From NCBI RefSeq assembly GCF_002327105.1, contig NZ_CP023406.1:1364001-1428000 (forward strand): a DNA stretch of 64,000 nt. Reading direction: 5' to 3'. The position numbers were made by a program, and so were the translations under genes. The DNA comes from Luteimonas chenhongjianii. Lineage in GTDB: Bacteria > Pseudomonadota > Gammaproteobacteria > Xanthomonadales > Xanthomonadaceae. Positions within the stretch are counted from its first letter, which is position 1. Each line of letters starts with the position of its first letter. The notes under the pieces are model-generated. The model saw only the letters and a program-made list of their open reading frames with translations. It was not told the origin of the DNA and ran no database searches. Positions 9,509-18,492 of this stretch are shown here, one piece after another.

Positions 9509-9892
9509 ATGCGCCACCAGAAAGCCGGTCGCAAGTTCAACCGCACGAGCGCCCATCGCGAAGCGATGTTCCGCAACATGGCCGCCTCGCTGATCAAGAG
9601 CGAGCTGATCAAGACCACCCTGCCCAAGGCCAAGGAACTGCGCCGCGTCGCAGAGCCGCTGATCACCATGGGCAAGGTCGACAGCGTCGCCAATCGCCGT
9701 CTCGCCTTCGCGCGCCTGCGCGACAAGGAAGCCGTGGGCACCCTGTTCACCACGCTTGGCCCGCGCTACGCCGCGCGTCCGGGTGGCTATCTGCGCATCC
9801 TCAAGTGCGGCTTCCGCGCTGGTGACAATGCGCCGATGGCGTATGTCGAGCTGGTCGACCGCCCGCAGGCGTCGGCAGTCGACGCCGAGTAA
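9509..9892 (+). CDS. rplQ: 50S ribosomal protein L17
   Basis: A 127-residue L17, near the exit tunnel of the 50S subunit. It begins [24 protein letters not shown] and has the conserved [26 protein letters not shown] end. It is the last gene of the alpha operon and of the whole ribosomal block. An intrinsic terminator follows about 50 bp after the stop codon. Confidence 0.98.
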   Translation: MRHQKAGRKFNRTSAHREAMFRNMAASLIKSELIKTTLPKAKELRRVAEPLITMGKVDSVANRRLAFARLRDKEAVGTLFTTLGPRYAARPGGYLRILKCGFRAGDNAPMAYVELVDRPQASAVDAE

Positions 9893-9903
9893 TCCCGCGA
9901 GCG

Positions 9904-9965
9904 GGCCTGCGCCCACGCGCAGGCCGATCGTATGGAACGGAAGCCCGGCCAATGCCGGGCTTTTT
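9904..9965 (+). terminator. Intrinsic terminator after rplQ
   Basis: Two stems follow the alpha operon. The first is GGCCTGCG/CGCAGGCC at 9904-9911 and 9918-9925. The second is AGCCCGGC/GCCGGGCT at 9942-9949 and 9954-9961 with loop CAAT, running straight into TTTTT (9961-9965). The second is a textbook rho-independent terminator and closes the ribosomal cluster. The same stem recurs after ompA and, with the arms exchanged, after mdh. Confidence 0.9.
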
Positions 9966-10016
9966 GTTTGTGCGGCCCGGCACGATAATCGGTATGTCCC
10001 CGCCTCCGGTATCTCC

Positions 10017-10535
10017 ATGAATCCTCTTCGCTGGTCGTTCCGTGCGCTGATGCTCGGCGGCGCCGTGCTGTGTTTCGCGTTGATCGGATTCGCCATCTAT
10101 TCCCAGCTGCAGTGGGGTCTCGAGCCCTGTCCGCTGTGCATCTTCCAGCGCCTCGCATTTGCCGCCCTGGGTGTCGTGATGCTCGTCGCCGGCCTGCACG
10201 CGCCGCGTGGCAGCGGTGCGCGGGCCACGTATGGCCTGCTGGCCTTTGCTGCGGCGGCGGTCGGTGTGGGGATCGCCGGGCGCCATGTCTGGCTGCAGAT
10301 GCATCCGCCCGGGTTCGTGACCTGCGGCGCGCCGTTCGCCTTCATGCGCGAGACCCTCGATACGCCGACGCTGATCAAGCGCGTCCTGACCGGTTCAGGC
10401 GACTGCGGCACCATCGATTGGACCTTCCTCGGCCTGTCGATGCCGGCGTGGAGCCTGCTGTGGTTCGTGCTCCTCGGGGCTGTGGCGCTGTACGCGGGCT
10501 TGCGCAGTGGGCGGCGGGGACGGTCGCGAAATTGA
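10017..10535 (+). CDS. dsbB: Disulfide bond formation protein DsbB
   Basis: A 172-residue four-helix inner-membrane quinone reductase that reoxidises DsbA. Both redox pairs are visible: C38-PL-C41 in the first periplasmic loop and C103/C130 in the second, almost the E. coli numbering (41/44 and 104/130). The start at 10017 ([15 protein letters not shown]) gives the family length and puts the first transmembrane helix at the N-terminus. The gene stands alone between the rplQ terminator and aroG. No dsbA is in the window. Confidence 0.95.
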   Translation: MNPLRWSFRALMLGGAVLCFALIGFAIYSQLQWGLEPCPLCIFQRLAFAALGVVMLVAGLHAPRGSGARATYGLLAFAAAAVGVGIAGRHVWLQMHPPGFVTCGAPFAFMRETLDTPTLIKRVLTGSGDCGTIDWTFLGLSMPAWSLLWFVLLGAVALYAGLRSGRRGRSRN

Positions 10536-10582
10536 CGCAGAGCAGCAACCTGCGATGATGACGACCCGCTAGAGGAACGCCC

Positions 10583-11983
10583 ATGCAGTCGTCGCCCGCC
10601 CCATCCGTGATGCATCCGGTACACGTGCCCGAAGACTGGCAGCCGGAGAGTTGGCGCGCGTACCCGGCGACGCAGCTGCCGACGTACCCGGATCCCGTGG
10701 CGCTCGCGGGCGTCCAGGAAGAGTTGCGGGCACTGCCGCCGCTGGTGACGTCGTGGGAGATCCAGAGCCTCAAGCAGCAGCTGGCCGATGCCCAGGAAGG
10801 CCGGCGGTTCCTGCTGCAGGGTGGCGACTGCGCGGAGAATTTCGGCGACTGCACCTCCGACGTGATCTCCAACCGGCTGAAGGTGCTGTTGCAGATGAGC
10901 CTGGTGCTCGTGCATGGCATGCGTCTGCCGGTGGTGCGCGTAGGGCGATTTGCCGGCCAGTACGCCAAGCCGCGCTCCGCCGATACCGAAACCCGTGATG
11001 GCGTGACCCTGCCGTGCTATCGCGGTGACGTGGTCAACGCGCCGGCATTCACGGCGGAGGCGCGGATCCCGGATCCCAGGCGGATGGTCAAGGCGCACGC
11101 GCGCTCGGCGATGACGATGAATTTCGTGCGCTCGCTGATCGACGGTGGCTTCGCCGACCTGCACCACCCCGAATACTGGGGTCTGGGCTGGGTGGGGGAA
11201 TCGCCTCTGGCCGAGGAGTACCAGCGGATGGTGTCGGGGCTTGGCGACGCCGTGCGCTTCATGGAGACGCTGGCCGGCACCCAGGTCCACAACCTCAACC
11301 GCGTCGATTTCTATACCTCGCACGAGGCCTTGCTGCTGCCCTACGAAGAAGCGCAGACGCGGCAGGTGCCGCGGCAACGCGGCTGGTTCAACCTCAGCAC
11401 GCATTTCCCGTGGATCGGTGTGCGCACCGCGGCGCTCGATGGCGCGCACGTCGAGTACTTCCGTGGCATCCGCAATCCGATCGGGGTGAAGGTTGGGCCC
11501 ACGTCGACCGCCGACGCGCTGCTGCGCCTGATCGACGTGCTCAATCCCGACGACGAGCCGGGCCGACTGAGCCTGATCCATCGCATGGGGGCGACCCAGA
11601 TCGCGTCGCGCCTCCCGGCGCTGCTCGAGGCGGTGCAACGCTCAGGGCGCAGGGTGTTGTGGATCTGCGATCCCATGCATGGCAATACCGAGTCGACGAG
11701 CAACGGTTACAAGACCCGCCGTTTCGACAATATCCGCAGCGAGATCGAGCAGGCTTTCGACATTCATGCCGCGGCCGGCACCCGTCTGGGCGGCGTGCAC
11801 CTCGAGCTCACCGGCGAGGACGTCACCGAGTGCATGGGCGGCGCCCGGGCCCTGACCGAGGTCGATCTGGAGCGCGCGTACAAGAGTTCGGTGGATCCGC
11901 GCCTGAACTACGAGCAGGCGCTTGAGACCGCGATGCTGATCGTCCGCAAGCAGGTGCAGGTCGGCGCGCTCGCACGCGCATAA
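10583..11983 (+). CDS. aroG: Class II 3-deoxy-D-arabino-heptulosonate 7-phosphate synthase
   Basis: A 466-residue plant/Mycobacterium-type (class II) DAHP synthase, which condenses phosphoenolpyruvate with erythrose 4-phosphate in the first step of the shikimate pathway. Landmarks are LLQGGDCAENF (metal-binding Cys, about residue 79), VVRVGRFAGQYAKPRS (about residue 115), the SHEALLLPYEE segment, and WICDPMHGNT near residue 361, with a C-terminal TEVDLERAYKS. The symbol aroG is used loosely, since the protein is unrelated in sequence to E. coli class I AroG. It is monocistronic, with the next genes convergent. Confidence 0.93.
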   Translation: MQSSPAPSVMHPVHVPEDWQPESWRAYPATQLPTYPDPVALAGVQEELRALPPLVTSWEIQSLKQQLADAQEGRRFLLQGGDCAENFGDCTSDVISNRLKVLLQMSLVLVHGMRLPVVRVGRFAGQYAKPRSADTETRDGVTLPCYRGDVVNAPAFTAEARIPDPRRMVKAHARSAMTMNFVRSLIDGGFADLHHPEYWGLGWVGESPLAEEYQRMVSGLGDAVRFMETLAGTQVHNLNRVDFYTSHEALLLPYEEAQTRQVPRQRGWFNLSTHFPWIGVRTAALDGAHVEYFRGIRNPIGVKVGPTSTADALLRLIDVLNPDDEPGRLSLIHRMGATQIASRLPALLEAVQRSGRRVLWICDPMHGNTESTSNGYKTRRFDNIRSEIEQAFDIHAAAGTRLGGVHLELTGEDVTECMGGARALTEVDLERAYKSSVDPRLNYEQALETAMLIVRKQVQVGALARA

Positions 11984-12192
11984 GTGCTGCCGTTGCCGCA
12001 GACCCGGGGCGCGCCGGCCGCGTCCCGGTCGTCCGTTGGGCACTGCGAGCGATCGGGTGGCGCCTGCGGGGCCGGACAACTTCCGCTGGAAGGTGTGTGG
12101 CCGACGGCGGTCGCTGTCACGCCGGCACCGGTATCGACATCGCCACGGGTTGCTTCGTTGTTCCGGCATGCCGGGCGTTCCGGCCTTGCCGG

Positions 12193-12213
12193 CGCCGCGC
12201 GGCCGGCGCGGCG
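12193..12213 (-). terminator. Possible terminator hairpin after the DUF2127 gene
   Basis: An 8-bp perfect inverted repeat CGCCGCGC/GCGCGGCG with a 5-nt loop lies directly downstream of the minus-strand DUF2127 stop codon. There is no T-run, so this is a weak candidate for ending the typA-thpR-DUF2127 transcript. The 231-bp convergent gap (11984-12214) shows nothing else recognisable. Confidence 0.3.
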
Positions 12214-12214
12214 G

Positions 12215-12673
12215 TCAAGCAGCGCGCCGGCGTCGGTGGATATCGGCCACGAGCAGCAGGACGACCGCCAGATTGAGCAGGAACACGCCCCAGGTCACCC
12301 AGGCCGGGTGCTGCCAGAGGGCATACAGTTCGAAGGGCAGGTAGGCAGCGGTGCCGATCGCGCCGAGCCACGAGGCCCAGGCCCGGCGGCGCCACAGACC
12401 CCAGCCCTCGAGCAGCCGCAAGCTGGCGTAGATCGTTGCAATCGCGATCGCCATGTGCACCGTGTGCGGGGTAATCGCATCGAGCAGTGTGGGGCCCGCA
12501 TTCGGGCGGTGGATGCCCAGGCGGCCCAGTATGGCCGCGATGTCGTGTTGCAGCGCTTCCGGGCCTATGGTTGCGAGTGCCGCCACCACCACCACCGCCA
12601 GCCCGCCCTTGGCGAACTCGAACAGCGCGATCCCACGCAGGGCCCGTTCGGAAGCGGATGCAAGGTCGCTCAC
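12215..12673 (-). CDS. DUF2127-type membrane protein
   Basis: A 152-residue predicted integral membrane protein with about four hydrophobic segments (FEFAKGGLAVVVVAALATIG, then THTVHMAIAIATIYASLRLL-like, LGAIGTAAYLPFELYALW and WGVFLLNLAVVLLLVADI). The RGIALFEFAKG start and RLLEGWGLWRRRAWASW motif fit my recollection of the DUF2127 family, whose function is unknown. The start is GTG at 12673; GTGA overlaps the thpR stop, so it is translationally coupled as the last gene of typA-thpR-DUF2127. A role linked to typA is not established. Confidence 0.75.
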   Translation of the reverse strand: MSDLASASERALRGIALFEFAKGGLAVVVVAALATIGPEALQHDIAAILGRLGIHRPNAGPTLLDAITPHTVHMAIAIATIYASLRLLEGWGLWRRRAWASWLGAIGTAAYLPFELYALWQHPAWVTWGVFLLNLAVVLLLVADIHRRRRAA

Positions 12674-13251
12674 GGAAACAGCGTCTCCTGATGCGGCGGC
12701 GGCGTGGTGCCAGTCAACGGCCACGTGCCCAAGGCCTCGTAACGGCCTCCTGGGTTGAACAGCAGCTCGAAGTGTTCGATCTGGAACATAACACCGGTGC
12801 AGTCCACGGCCCCTGGCCAGGCCTGCGCCGGCAGGCCGCGATCGAGGTATGCGAGGGTCAGATGCGGGCGCGTGGTCACTGCCGCCGGCACGATGCCCGC
12901 GCGTCGGATCGCATCGCGCGTCGCGTCGCACAAGGCCTGAAGCGAAGGGCAGGGCGCGGGCAGCGCAACGACGGCACCTGAGTGGTGCCAGTAGGCGAGA
13001 CGCTCGATGGTCCAGGCATGCGGCGGAATCTGGGCCGCCGCGCCGGCGAATGCATCACGCAGGGCCGCAGGCACGCAAGGCGACAACCCGTTGCCGATGT
13101 AGCAGAGCGTGACATGCCACTGGTCGGGGCGGCGCAGTTGCAAAGACGGCGCGTCCAATGGACGCGCCGTCTGCAATCGTCGTGACAATGTCGCCAGCGC
13201 CGCCCGGCCGTCGGCGGTCGGCCGCCATGCCGGGAACAGCGCCTGGCTCAC
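12670..13251 (-). CDS. thpR: RNA 2',3'-cyclic phosphodiesterase (2H phosphoesterase)
   Basis: A 193-residue member of the LigT/ThpR family of 2H phosphoesterases, which open 2',3'-cyclic phosphate ends to 2'-phosphates. Both catalytic HxTx motifs are visible: HVTL near residue 46 and HLTL near residue 131. The start is GTG at 13251, which overlaps the typA TGA stop as GTGA; the end overlaps DUF2127 in the same way. The three genes therefore form a tightly coupled minus-strand operon. Confidence 0.9.
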   Translation of the reverse strand: MSQALFPAWRPTADGRAALATLSRRLQTARPLDAPSLQLRRPDQWHVTLCYIGNGLSPCVPAALRDAFAGAAAQIPPHAWTIERLAYWHHSGAVVALPAPCPSLQALCDATRDAIRRAGIVPAAVTTRPHLTLAYLDRGLPAQAWPGAVDCTGVMFQIEHFELLFNPGGRYEALGTWPLTGTTPPPHQETLFP

Positions 13252-15077
13252 GCAGCGCGGGAGGCGCGCTTGCGGTCGCTCTCGGTGAGCATCTTCTTGC
13301 GCAGGCGGATTTCCTTCGGGGTCACTTCGACAAGCTCGTCGTCCTCGATGAAGTCCAGCGCCTGCTCCAGCGTGTACTTCAGCGCCGGCGTCAGTTTGAT
13401 CGCATCGTCCTTGCCCGAGGCGCGCACGTTGGTCAGCGGCTTGCCCTTGATGACGTTGACCGTCAGATCGTTGTCCTTGGAGTGGATTCCGACCAGCTGG
13501 CCCTCGTACACATGGTCGCCTTCGGCAGCGAACAGGCGGCCACGCTCTTCCAGCGGTCCGAGCGAGTAGGCGGGCGTCATGCCGGGCGCATTGGCGATCA
13601 TCACGCCGTTGTTGCGCTTGGCGATCGCGCCGGTTTCCTTCGGTCCGTAATGGTCGAACACGTGGAACAGCAGGCCCGAGCCCTGGGTCAGGGTCTTGAA
13701 TTCGTTCTGGAAGCCGATCAGGCCCCGCGCCGGGATCATGTAGTCCAGGCGCACGCGGCCCTTGCCGTCAGATTCCATGTTCTTGAGCTGGCCTTTACGG
13801 GTGCCCAGCTTCTCCATCACGCCGCCCTGGTGGATCTCCTCGACGTCGACCACGAGCTGCTCGACCGGCTCCATCAGCTGCCCGTCGATCTCCTTGACGA
13901 TGACCTCGGGGCGCGAGACGGCCAGTTCGAAACCTTCGCGGCGCATGTTTTCGATCAGCACCGACAGGTGTAGCTCGCCGCGGCCCGAGACCAGGAACTT
14001 GTCGGCGTCGGCGGTCTCCTCGACCTTCAGCGCCACGTTGTGCAGCGTCTCGCGCTCCAGGCGCTCGCGGATCTGGCGGCTGGTGATGAACTTGCCGCCG
14101 CTGTGTTCCTTGCTGCCGGCAAACGGCGAGTTGTTGACCTGGAAGGTCATCGAGATCGTCGGTTCGTCGACCGTCAGCGCCGGAAGGGCTTCGGGCGTGT
14201 CGAGCTGGCAGACGGTGTCGGAGATGGAGAGATCCTGCACGCCGGCGATCGCGACGATGTCGCCCGCCTGTGCTTCTTCCACTTCCACGCGCTCCAGGCC
14301 CAGGAAGCCCAGCACCTGGACCACCTTGCCCTGGCGCTTCTTGCCCTCGCGGTCGACGACGCTGACCGGCTGGTTCTTCTTCAGCTTGCCGCGCTGGATG
14401 CGGCCGATGCCGATCAGGCCGACGAAGTTGTTGTAGTCGAGCTGGCTGATGCGCATCTGGAACGGGCCGTCGCGATCCACTTCCGGCGGCGCCACGTGCT
14501 GCATGATCGCCTCGTACAGCGGGGTCATGTCGCCCGAACGCGCGGAATCATCGAGGCTGGCGTAGCCGTGCAGCGCCGAGGCGTAGACGATCGGGAAGTC
14601 GAGCTGCTCGTTGGTCGCGCCGAGCTTGTCGAACAGATCGAACACCTGGTCGATCACCCAGTCCGGACGTGCGCCGGGGCGGTCGATCTTGTTGACGACG
14701 ACGATCGGCTTGAAGCCCATCGCGAACGCCTTCTGGGTCACGAAGCGCGTCTGCGGCATCGGGCCGTCCATCGCGTCGACCAGGATCAGCACCGAGTCGA
14801 CCATCGACAGCACGCGCTCCACCTCGCCGCCGAAGTCGGCATGGCCCGGGGTGTCGACAATGTTGATGCGGTTGCCGTTCCAGTTGATCGCCGTGTTCTT
14901 GGCGAGGATCGTGATGCCACGTTCCTTTTCCTGGTCGTTGCTGTCCATCACGCGCTCGGTGAGGACGGTCCGCTCCGAGAGGGTGCCCGACTGCTTGAGC
15001 AGGCAATCGACGAGGGTGGTCTTACCGTGGTCGACGTGGGCGACGATGGCGATGTTGCGCAGGCGTTCGATGGACAT
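13248..15077 (-). CDS. typA: Translational GTPase TypA/BipA
   Basis: A 609-residue ribosome-associated GTPase of the EF-G type that acts in 50S biogenesis and stress or cold adaptation. All G motifs are present: [10 protein letters not shown] (G1), [10 protein letters not shown] (G2), [11 protein letters not shown] (G3), [10 protein letters not shown] (G4) and SALHG (G5). The C-terminal half has [20 protein letters not shown]. The start at 15077 ([18 protein letters not shown]) was chosen over the frame beginning 13 codons upstream, because it fits the family and follows a sensible leader. It is first in an operon with thpR and a DUF2127 gene. Confidence 0.97.
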   Translation of the reverse strand: MSIERLRNIAIVAHVDHGKTTLVDCLLKQSGTLSERTVLTERVMDSNDQEKERGITILAKNTAINWNGNRINIVDTPGHADFGGEVERVLSMVDSVLILVDAMDGPMPQTRFVTQKAFAMGFKPIVVVNKIDRPGARPDWVIDQVFDLFDKLGATNEQLDFPIVYASALHGYASLDDSARSGDMTPLYEAIMQHVAPPEVDRDGPFQMRISQLDYNNFVGLIGIGRIQRGKLKKNQPVSVVDREGKKRQGKVVQVLGFLGLERVEVEEAQAGDIVAIAGVQDLSISDTVCQLDTPEALPALTVDEPTISMTFQVNNSPFAGSKEHSGGKFITSRQIRERLERETLHNVALKVEETADADKFLVSGRGELHLSVLIENMRREGFELAVSRPEVIVKEIDGQLMEPVEQLVVDVEEIHQGGVMEKLGTRKGQLKNMESDGKGRVRLDYMIPARGLIGFQNEFKTLTQGSGLLFHVFDHYGPKETGAIAKRNNGVMIANAPGMTPAYSLGPLEERGRLFAAEGDHVYEGQLVGIHSKDNDLTVNVIKGKPLTNVRASGKDDAIKLTPALKYTLEQALDFIEDDELVEVTPKEIRLRKKMLTESDRKRASRAA

Positions 15078-15137
15078 AGGCAAGGCCGCGCCAGAGTCGA
15101 GGACCGGGGCGCGCAAAAGTGAGTAAAAGAGCTGCGA

Positions 15138-15143
15138 ATTATA
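15138..15143 (-). promoter_or_regulatory. -10 box (TATAAT) of the typA promoter
   Basis: On the minus strand, a perfect TATAAT hexamer lies 61 bp upstream of the typA start, in an AT-rich pocket of a GC-rich region. Transcription would start near 15131. A recognisable -35 element is not seen at the expected distance. The divergent ppiB gene starts 115 bp away. Confidence 0.55.
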
Positions 15144-15257
15144 CCGTGTTGCGCCGCCGCATGGAGAAACCGTTCGCGGCGGCTTGAAATCGGGTCCCGA
15201 GGCCGCATCTAGCCGGTTCGCCGGCCTCCGGCGGCCTTTTCACTTCTAGGATCCCTC

Positions 15258-15752
15258 ATGTCCCTGAACGCCGTATTCGACACCGACCGTGGCCAGATCA
15301 CCGTCGAGCTGTTCGCCGACAAGGCCCCGCTCACCGTGGCCAACTTCGTCAACCTGGCCAAGCGTGGGTTCTATGACGGCCTGACTTTCCACCGGGTGAT
15401 CCCCGATTTCATGATCCAGGGCGGTTGCCCCGAGGGTTCGGGTCGCGGCGGTCCGGGTTACCGGTTCGAGGATGAGACCAACAACGGCGTCAAGCACGAG
15501 CGTGGCGTCCTGTCGATGGCCAATGCCGGTCCCAACACCAACGGCAGCCAGTTCTTCATCACCCACATCAAGACCGACTGGCTGGACGGCAAGCACACCG
15601 TGTTCGGAAAGGTCACCGAAGGCCTGGACGTGGTCGATGCGGTCAAGCAGGGCGATGTGATCAAGTCGATCAGGATCGAGGGCGATGCCGACGCGGTGCT
15701 GGCGGCGAAGGCTGACCGCGTGGCCGAGTGGAACAAGACCCTGGCGGCCTGA
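15258..15752 (+). CDS. ppiB: Peptidyl-prolyl cis-trans isomerase (cyclophilin type, PpiB-like)
   Basis: A 164-residue single-domain cyclophilin without a signal peptide, hence cytoplasmic. The catalytic and cyclophilin-fold signature [13 protein letters not shown] is present near residues 45-57, followed by [27 protein letters not shown] residues that form the proline pocket. It speeds up isomerisation of X-Pro bonds. It is divergent from typA and is followed by a strong hairpin, so probably monocistronic. Confidence 0.95.
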   Translation: MSLNAVFDTDRGQITVELFADKAPLTVANFVNLAKRGFYDGLTFHRVIPDFMIQGGCPEGSGRGGPGYRFEDETNNGVKHERGVLSMANAGPNTNGSQFFITHIKTDWLDGKHTVFGKVTEGLDVVDAVKQGDVIKSIRIEGDADAVLAAKADRVAEWNKTLAA

Positions 15753-15770
15753 CGCCGAGTCCGGTTGTCC

Positions 15771-15800
15771 CGACGCCGCGGCCTGCCGGTCGCGGCGTCG
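15771..15800 (+). terminator. Hairpin terminator after ppiB
   Basis: A perfect 10-bp inverted repeat CGACGCCGCG/CGCGGCGTCG (15771-15780 and 15791-15800, 10-nt loop) follows ppiB by 18 bp, with only a short TCATTT tract after it. The same core recurs in the longer hairpin at 33113-33148. It is a likely but imperfect intrinsic terminator. Confidence 0.5.
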
Positions 15801-15837
15801 TCATTTGCGGCGCCCGCCGGCCACGCAGCGCGCCTGC

Positions 15838-15843
15838 TAAAAT
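15838..15843 (+). promoter_or_regulatory. Extended -10 (TGCTAAAAT) upstream of the aminotransferase gene
   Basis: TAAAAT at 15838-15843 is preceded by TG with one base between, an extended -10 arrangement. It lies 44 bp upstream of the aminotransferase ATG in otherwise GC-rich DNA, just after the ppiB hairpin. It is the best promoter candidate for the aminotransferase; no clear -35 is seen. Confidence 0.45.
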
Positions 15844-15887
15844 CGCCGGCTGCCGCAGCCTGCGCGCTGCCCGTTCGGAGGTTCGCA

Positions 15888-17087
15888 ATGCCCCAGCTTG
15901 CCAAGCGTACCGGCCGCGCCAGGCCCAGCGCCATCATGCAGGTCGCCCAGAAGGCGAAGCGCCTGAAGGCCGAAGGGCGCGACATCATCAGCTTCTCGAT
16001 CGGCGTGCCGAATTTTCTGCCCGGTCCGCATGTCTATGCCGCTGCGCGCGAGGCGCTCGATCACGACAGCGGACAGTACGGCAGCAACCGCGGCAGCGAT
16101 GCGCTGCTTGATGCGTTCATCGGCCATCTCGAACGCCTCGGTCTGCCGGGCTACACCCGAGCGCACTGCGCCAGCGGTATCGGGGCCAAGCATGTCCTCT
16201 ACACGCTGGCCGAGGTGCTGCTCGACGAGGGCGACGGCTTCGCGTTCGCCACGCCGTATTGGACCACCTACCTCGACATCGCCGAGATCGTCGGCGCCGA
16301 TATCCAGCTGCTGCCATGCCCGCCCGAGCAGGACTACAAGCTGAGCCCTGCGCAGCTTGATGCCGCGCTGGCCCGCAAGCCCAAGGTCTTCCTGTTCAAC
16401 AACCCTTCGAACCCGACCGGCATGGTCTACACGCAGGCCGAGATCGCCGCGCTGGCCGAGGTCTTGGTGCGCCATCCCGATACGTGGATCGTCACCGACG
16501 ACATCTACAACGCGATGGTGTTCGACGGCATCGGCTACCACAACGTGGTCCAGGCGCGGCCGGAACTGCGCGAGCGCACGATCTTCGTGGACTCGCTGTC
16601 CAAGACCTATGGCATGCCCGGCTGGCGCGTGGGCCTGCTGGCCGGCCCGGAGCGCGTCGCCACGGCATTTGCGACGCTGAACTCCAACCACATCACCAAC
16701 GTGCCGGAAGTGGTGACCGCTGCGGCGGTTGCCGCGCTCAATGGCCCACAGGACGTACCCCAGGCCAAATGCGCAGAGTTCCAGGCGCGCCGTGACCTGG
16801 TGATGGCAGCGCTGGCGGACATTCCGGGCATCGTCTGCCCGAAGCCGGCCGGCGCGTTCTATGTGTTTCCCGATGTCAGCGTCGCCTTCGGCAAGTCGCA
16901 TGGCGACATGCCCATCCGCACCGACGTCGACCTGTGCAATGCGCTGCTTGAAGTGAAAGGCGTGGCCTGCGTGCCGGGTTCGGCCTTCGGCGAGCCGCGC
17001 GCCCTGCGTATCAGCTACACCTGTCCGGAGGCGCAGCTTGTGCCCGGGCTGGACCGCATCCGCGAGTTCTTCGCGGAGCTGACCTGA
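15888..17087 (+). CDS. Class I/II pyridoxal-phosphate aminotransferase (aspartate aminotransferase type)
   Basis: A 399-residue fold-type I aminotransferase. The N-terminal ISFSIGVPNFLPGPHVY motif, the cofactor-binding FNNPSNPTGMVYT and the lysine signature SLSKTYGMPGWRVGLLAGPE (PLP Schiff-base lysine) are all present. The likely substrate is aspartate or an aromatic amino acid with 2-oxoglutarate; the sequence alone does not settle this. The ATG at 15888 (MPQLAKRTGRARPSAIMQVA) was taken as start because of the GGAGG Shine-Dalgarno sequence just upstream and because it lies downstream of the promoter candidate. Confidence 0.9.
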   Translation: MPQLAKRTGRARPSAIMQVAQKAKRLKAEGRDIISFSIGVPNFLPGPHVYAAAREALDHDSGQYGSNRGSDALLDAFIGHLERLGLPGYTRAHCASGIGAKHVLYTLAEVLLDEGDGFAFATPYWTTYLDIAEIVGADIQLLPCPPEQDYKLSPAQLDAALARKPKVFLFNNPSNPTGMVYTQAEIAALAEVLVRHPDTWIVTDDIYNAMVFDGIGYHNVVQARPELRERTIFVDSLSKTYGMPGWRVGLLAGPERVATAFATLNSNHITNVPEVVTAAAVAALNGPQDVPQAKCAEFQARRDLVMAALADIPGIVCPKPAGAFYVFPDVSVAFGKSHGDMPIRTDVDLCNALLEVKGVACVPGSAFGEPRALRISYTCPEAQLVPGLDRIREFFAELT

Positions 17088-17156
17088 TCCTCCGCCCTTT
17101 GCGGCCCGGATCTTCCCCACCCCCGTGAACGTTCGAACGAATCGAGAGGATTGACC

Positions 17157-18143
17157 ATGAAGAAGCCCGTCCGTGTTGCCGTGACCGGCGCTGCCGGCCA
17201 GATCGGCTATGCCCTGCTGTTCCGCATCGCTTCCGGCGAAATGCTGGGCAAGGACCAGCCGGTGATCCTGCAGTTGCTCGAACTGCCGATCGACAAGGCC
17301 CAGGCGGCGCTCAAGGGCGTGATGATGGAGCTCGAGGACTGCGCGTTCCCGCTGCTGGCGGGCATGGTCGGCACCGATGATCCGGAAGTCGCGTTCAAGG
17401 ACGCCGACATCGCCCTGCTGGTCGGTGCGCGTCCGCGGGGCCCCGGCATGGAGCGCAAGGACCTGCTGCTCGAGAACGCCAAGATCTTCACCGCCCAGGG
17501 CGCCGCGCTGAACAAGGTCGCCTCGCGCGACGTGAAGGTCCTGGTGGTCGGCAACCCGGCCAACACCAATGCCTACATCGCCATGAAGTCGGCGCCGGAT
17601 CTCAATCCGCGCAATTTCACCGCGATGCTGCGTCTCGACCACAACCGCGCACTGAGCCAGCTGGCGACCAGGGCGGGCGTGGCCGTCGGCGATATCGAGG
17701 GCCTGATCGTCTGGGGCAACCACAGCCCGACGATGTACCCCGACTACCGCTTCGCCACGGCCAACGGCGAGAGCCTCAAGGACAAGATCAACGACGCCGA
17801 CTGGAACGCCAACACCTTCATTCCGCAGGTCGGCAAGCGCGGCGCGGCGATCATCGAAGCGCGCGGCCTGTCCTCGGCCGCGTCGGCGGCCAATGCCGCG
17901 ATCGACCATGTCCGCGACTGGGTCCTGGGCAGCAACGGCAAGTGGGTGACGATGGGCGTGCCGTCCGACGGCAGCTATGGCATTCCCGAAGGCGTGATCT
18001 TCGGCTTCGCGGTGACCACGCAGAACGGCGAATACACCGTGGTCAAGGACATCGAGGTCGACGACTTCAGCCAGAAGGCCATCGACAAGACCCTGGCCGA
18101 GCTCGAGGAAGAGCGCAGCGGCGTCGCCCACCTTCTGGGGTGA
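17157..18143 (+). CDS. mdh: Malate dehydrogenase
   Basis: A 328-residue NAD-dependent malate dehydrogenase of the cytosolic MDH type, catalysing malate to oxaloacetate in the TCA cycle. The Rossmann start [21 protein letters not shown], the mobile-loop substrate arginines in [15 protein letters not shown], the catalytic LDHNRA Asp/Arg pair and the catalytic His in [11 protein letters not shown] are all visible. The ATG at 17157 has a GAGAGGA Shine-Dalgarno sequence; TTG at 17151 is an unlikely alternative. A 63-bp tandem repeat and a terminator follow. Confidence 0.97.
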   Translation: MKKPVRVAVTGAAGQIGYALLFRIASGEMLGKDQPVILQLLELPIDKAQAALKGVMMELEDCAFPLLAGMVGTDDPEVAFKDADIALLVGARPRGPGMERKDLLLENAKIFTAQGAALNKVASRDVKVLVVGNPANTNAYIAMKSAPDLNPRNFTAMLRLDHNRALSQLATRAGVAVGDIEGLIVWGNHSPTMYPDYRFATANGESLKDKINDADWNANTFIPQVGKRGAAIIEARGLSSAASAANAAIDHVRDWVLGSNGKWVTMGVPSDGSYGIPEGVIFGFAVTTQNGEYTVVKDIEVDDFSQKAIDKTLAELEEERSGVAHLLG

Positions 18144-18157
18144 GCGAAGGCCGCTTG

Positions 18158-18332
18158 CGGACCATTGGTCCGCGGCCTTCGCGAACGCCCGCGCCGCTGG
18201 CGCGGGCAGGGGGTGCGACACGGACCATCGGTCCGCGGCCTTCGCGAACGCCCGCGCCGCTGGCGCGGGCCGGGGGTGCGACACGGACCATCGGTCCGCG
18301 GCCTTCGCGAACGCCCGCGCCGCTGGCGCGGG
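18158..18332 (+). repeat. 63-bp tandem repeat, 2.8 copies, downstream of mdh
   Basis: Units begin at 18158, 18221 and 18284 (exact 63-bp spacing); the third ends early at 18332. They differ at only a few positions. Each unit has two hairpins: CGGACC-ATC-GGTCCG and CCCGCGCC-GCT-GGCGCGGG. It lies wholly in the mdh 3' region before the terminator, so it should be transcribed as a ladder of RNA hairpins. The period is a multiple of three and leaves all frames open, which creates false ORFs, but no real gene is seen. Confidence 0.93.
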
Positions 18333-18369
18333 AGAAATGCGGCGGTGATCCACCGGACAGTCAGGAAGA

Positions 18370-18394
18370 AGCCGGGCCACGTGCCCGGCTTTTT
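18370..18394 (+). terminator. Intrinsic terminator after mdh
   Basis: AGCCGGGC/GCCCGGCT pairs at 18370-18377 and 18383-18390 with a 5-nt loop, followed by TTTT. It is a standard rho-independent terminator about 225 bp downstream of the mdh stop, beyond the tandem repeat. No recognisable element lies between it and prpE at 18493. Confidence 0.88.
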
Positions 18395-18492
18395 CATGGA
18401 AGCCCGTCCGTGGCGATGCGGATAGACCATCGTCTAAACGCGTCGGCGCCGCCGCCGGACTAGCCTTCTGGACTCGTTACCGGGAGCGTGTC

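Noticed and set aside
18158..18332. CRISPR array
   Set aside because: The 63-bp units are contiguous with no unique spacers between them and no cas genes nearby. The same reasoning applies to the repeat at 54466-54695.
15837..18380. 847-codon open frame on the minus strand opposite the aminotransferase and mdh
   Set aside because: It is a shadow frame caused by high GC codon use of the plus-strand genes. Its product is low-complexity Arg/Asp/His-rich with no motif, while both plus-strand genes are certain.
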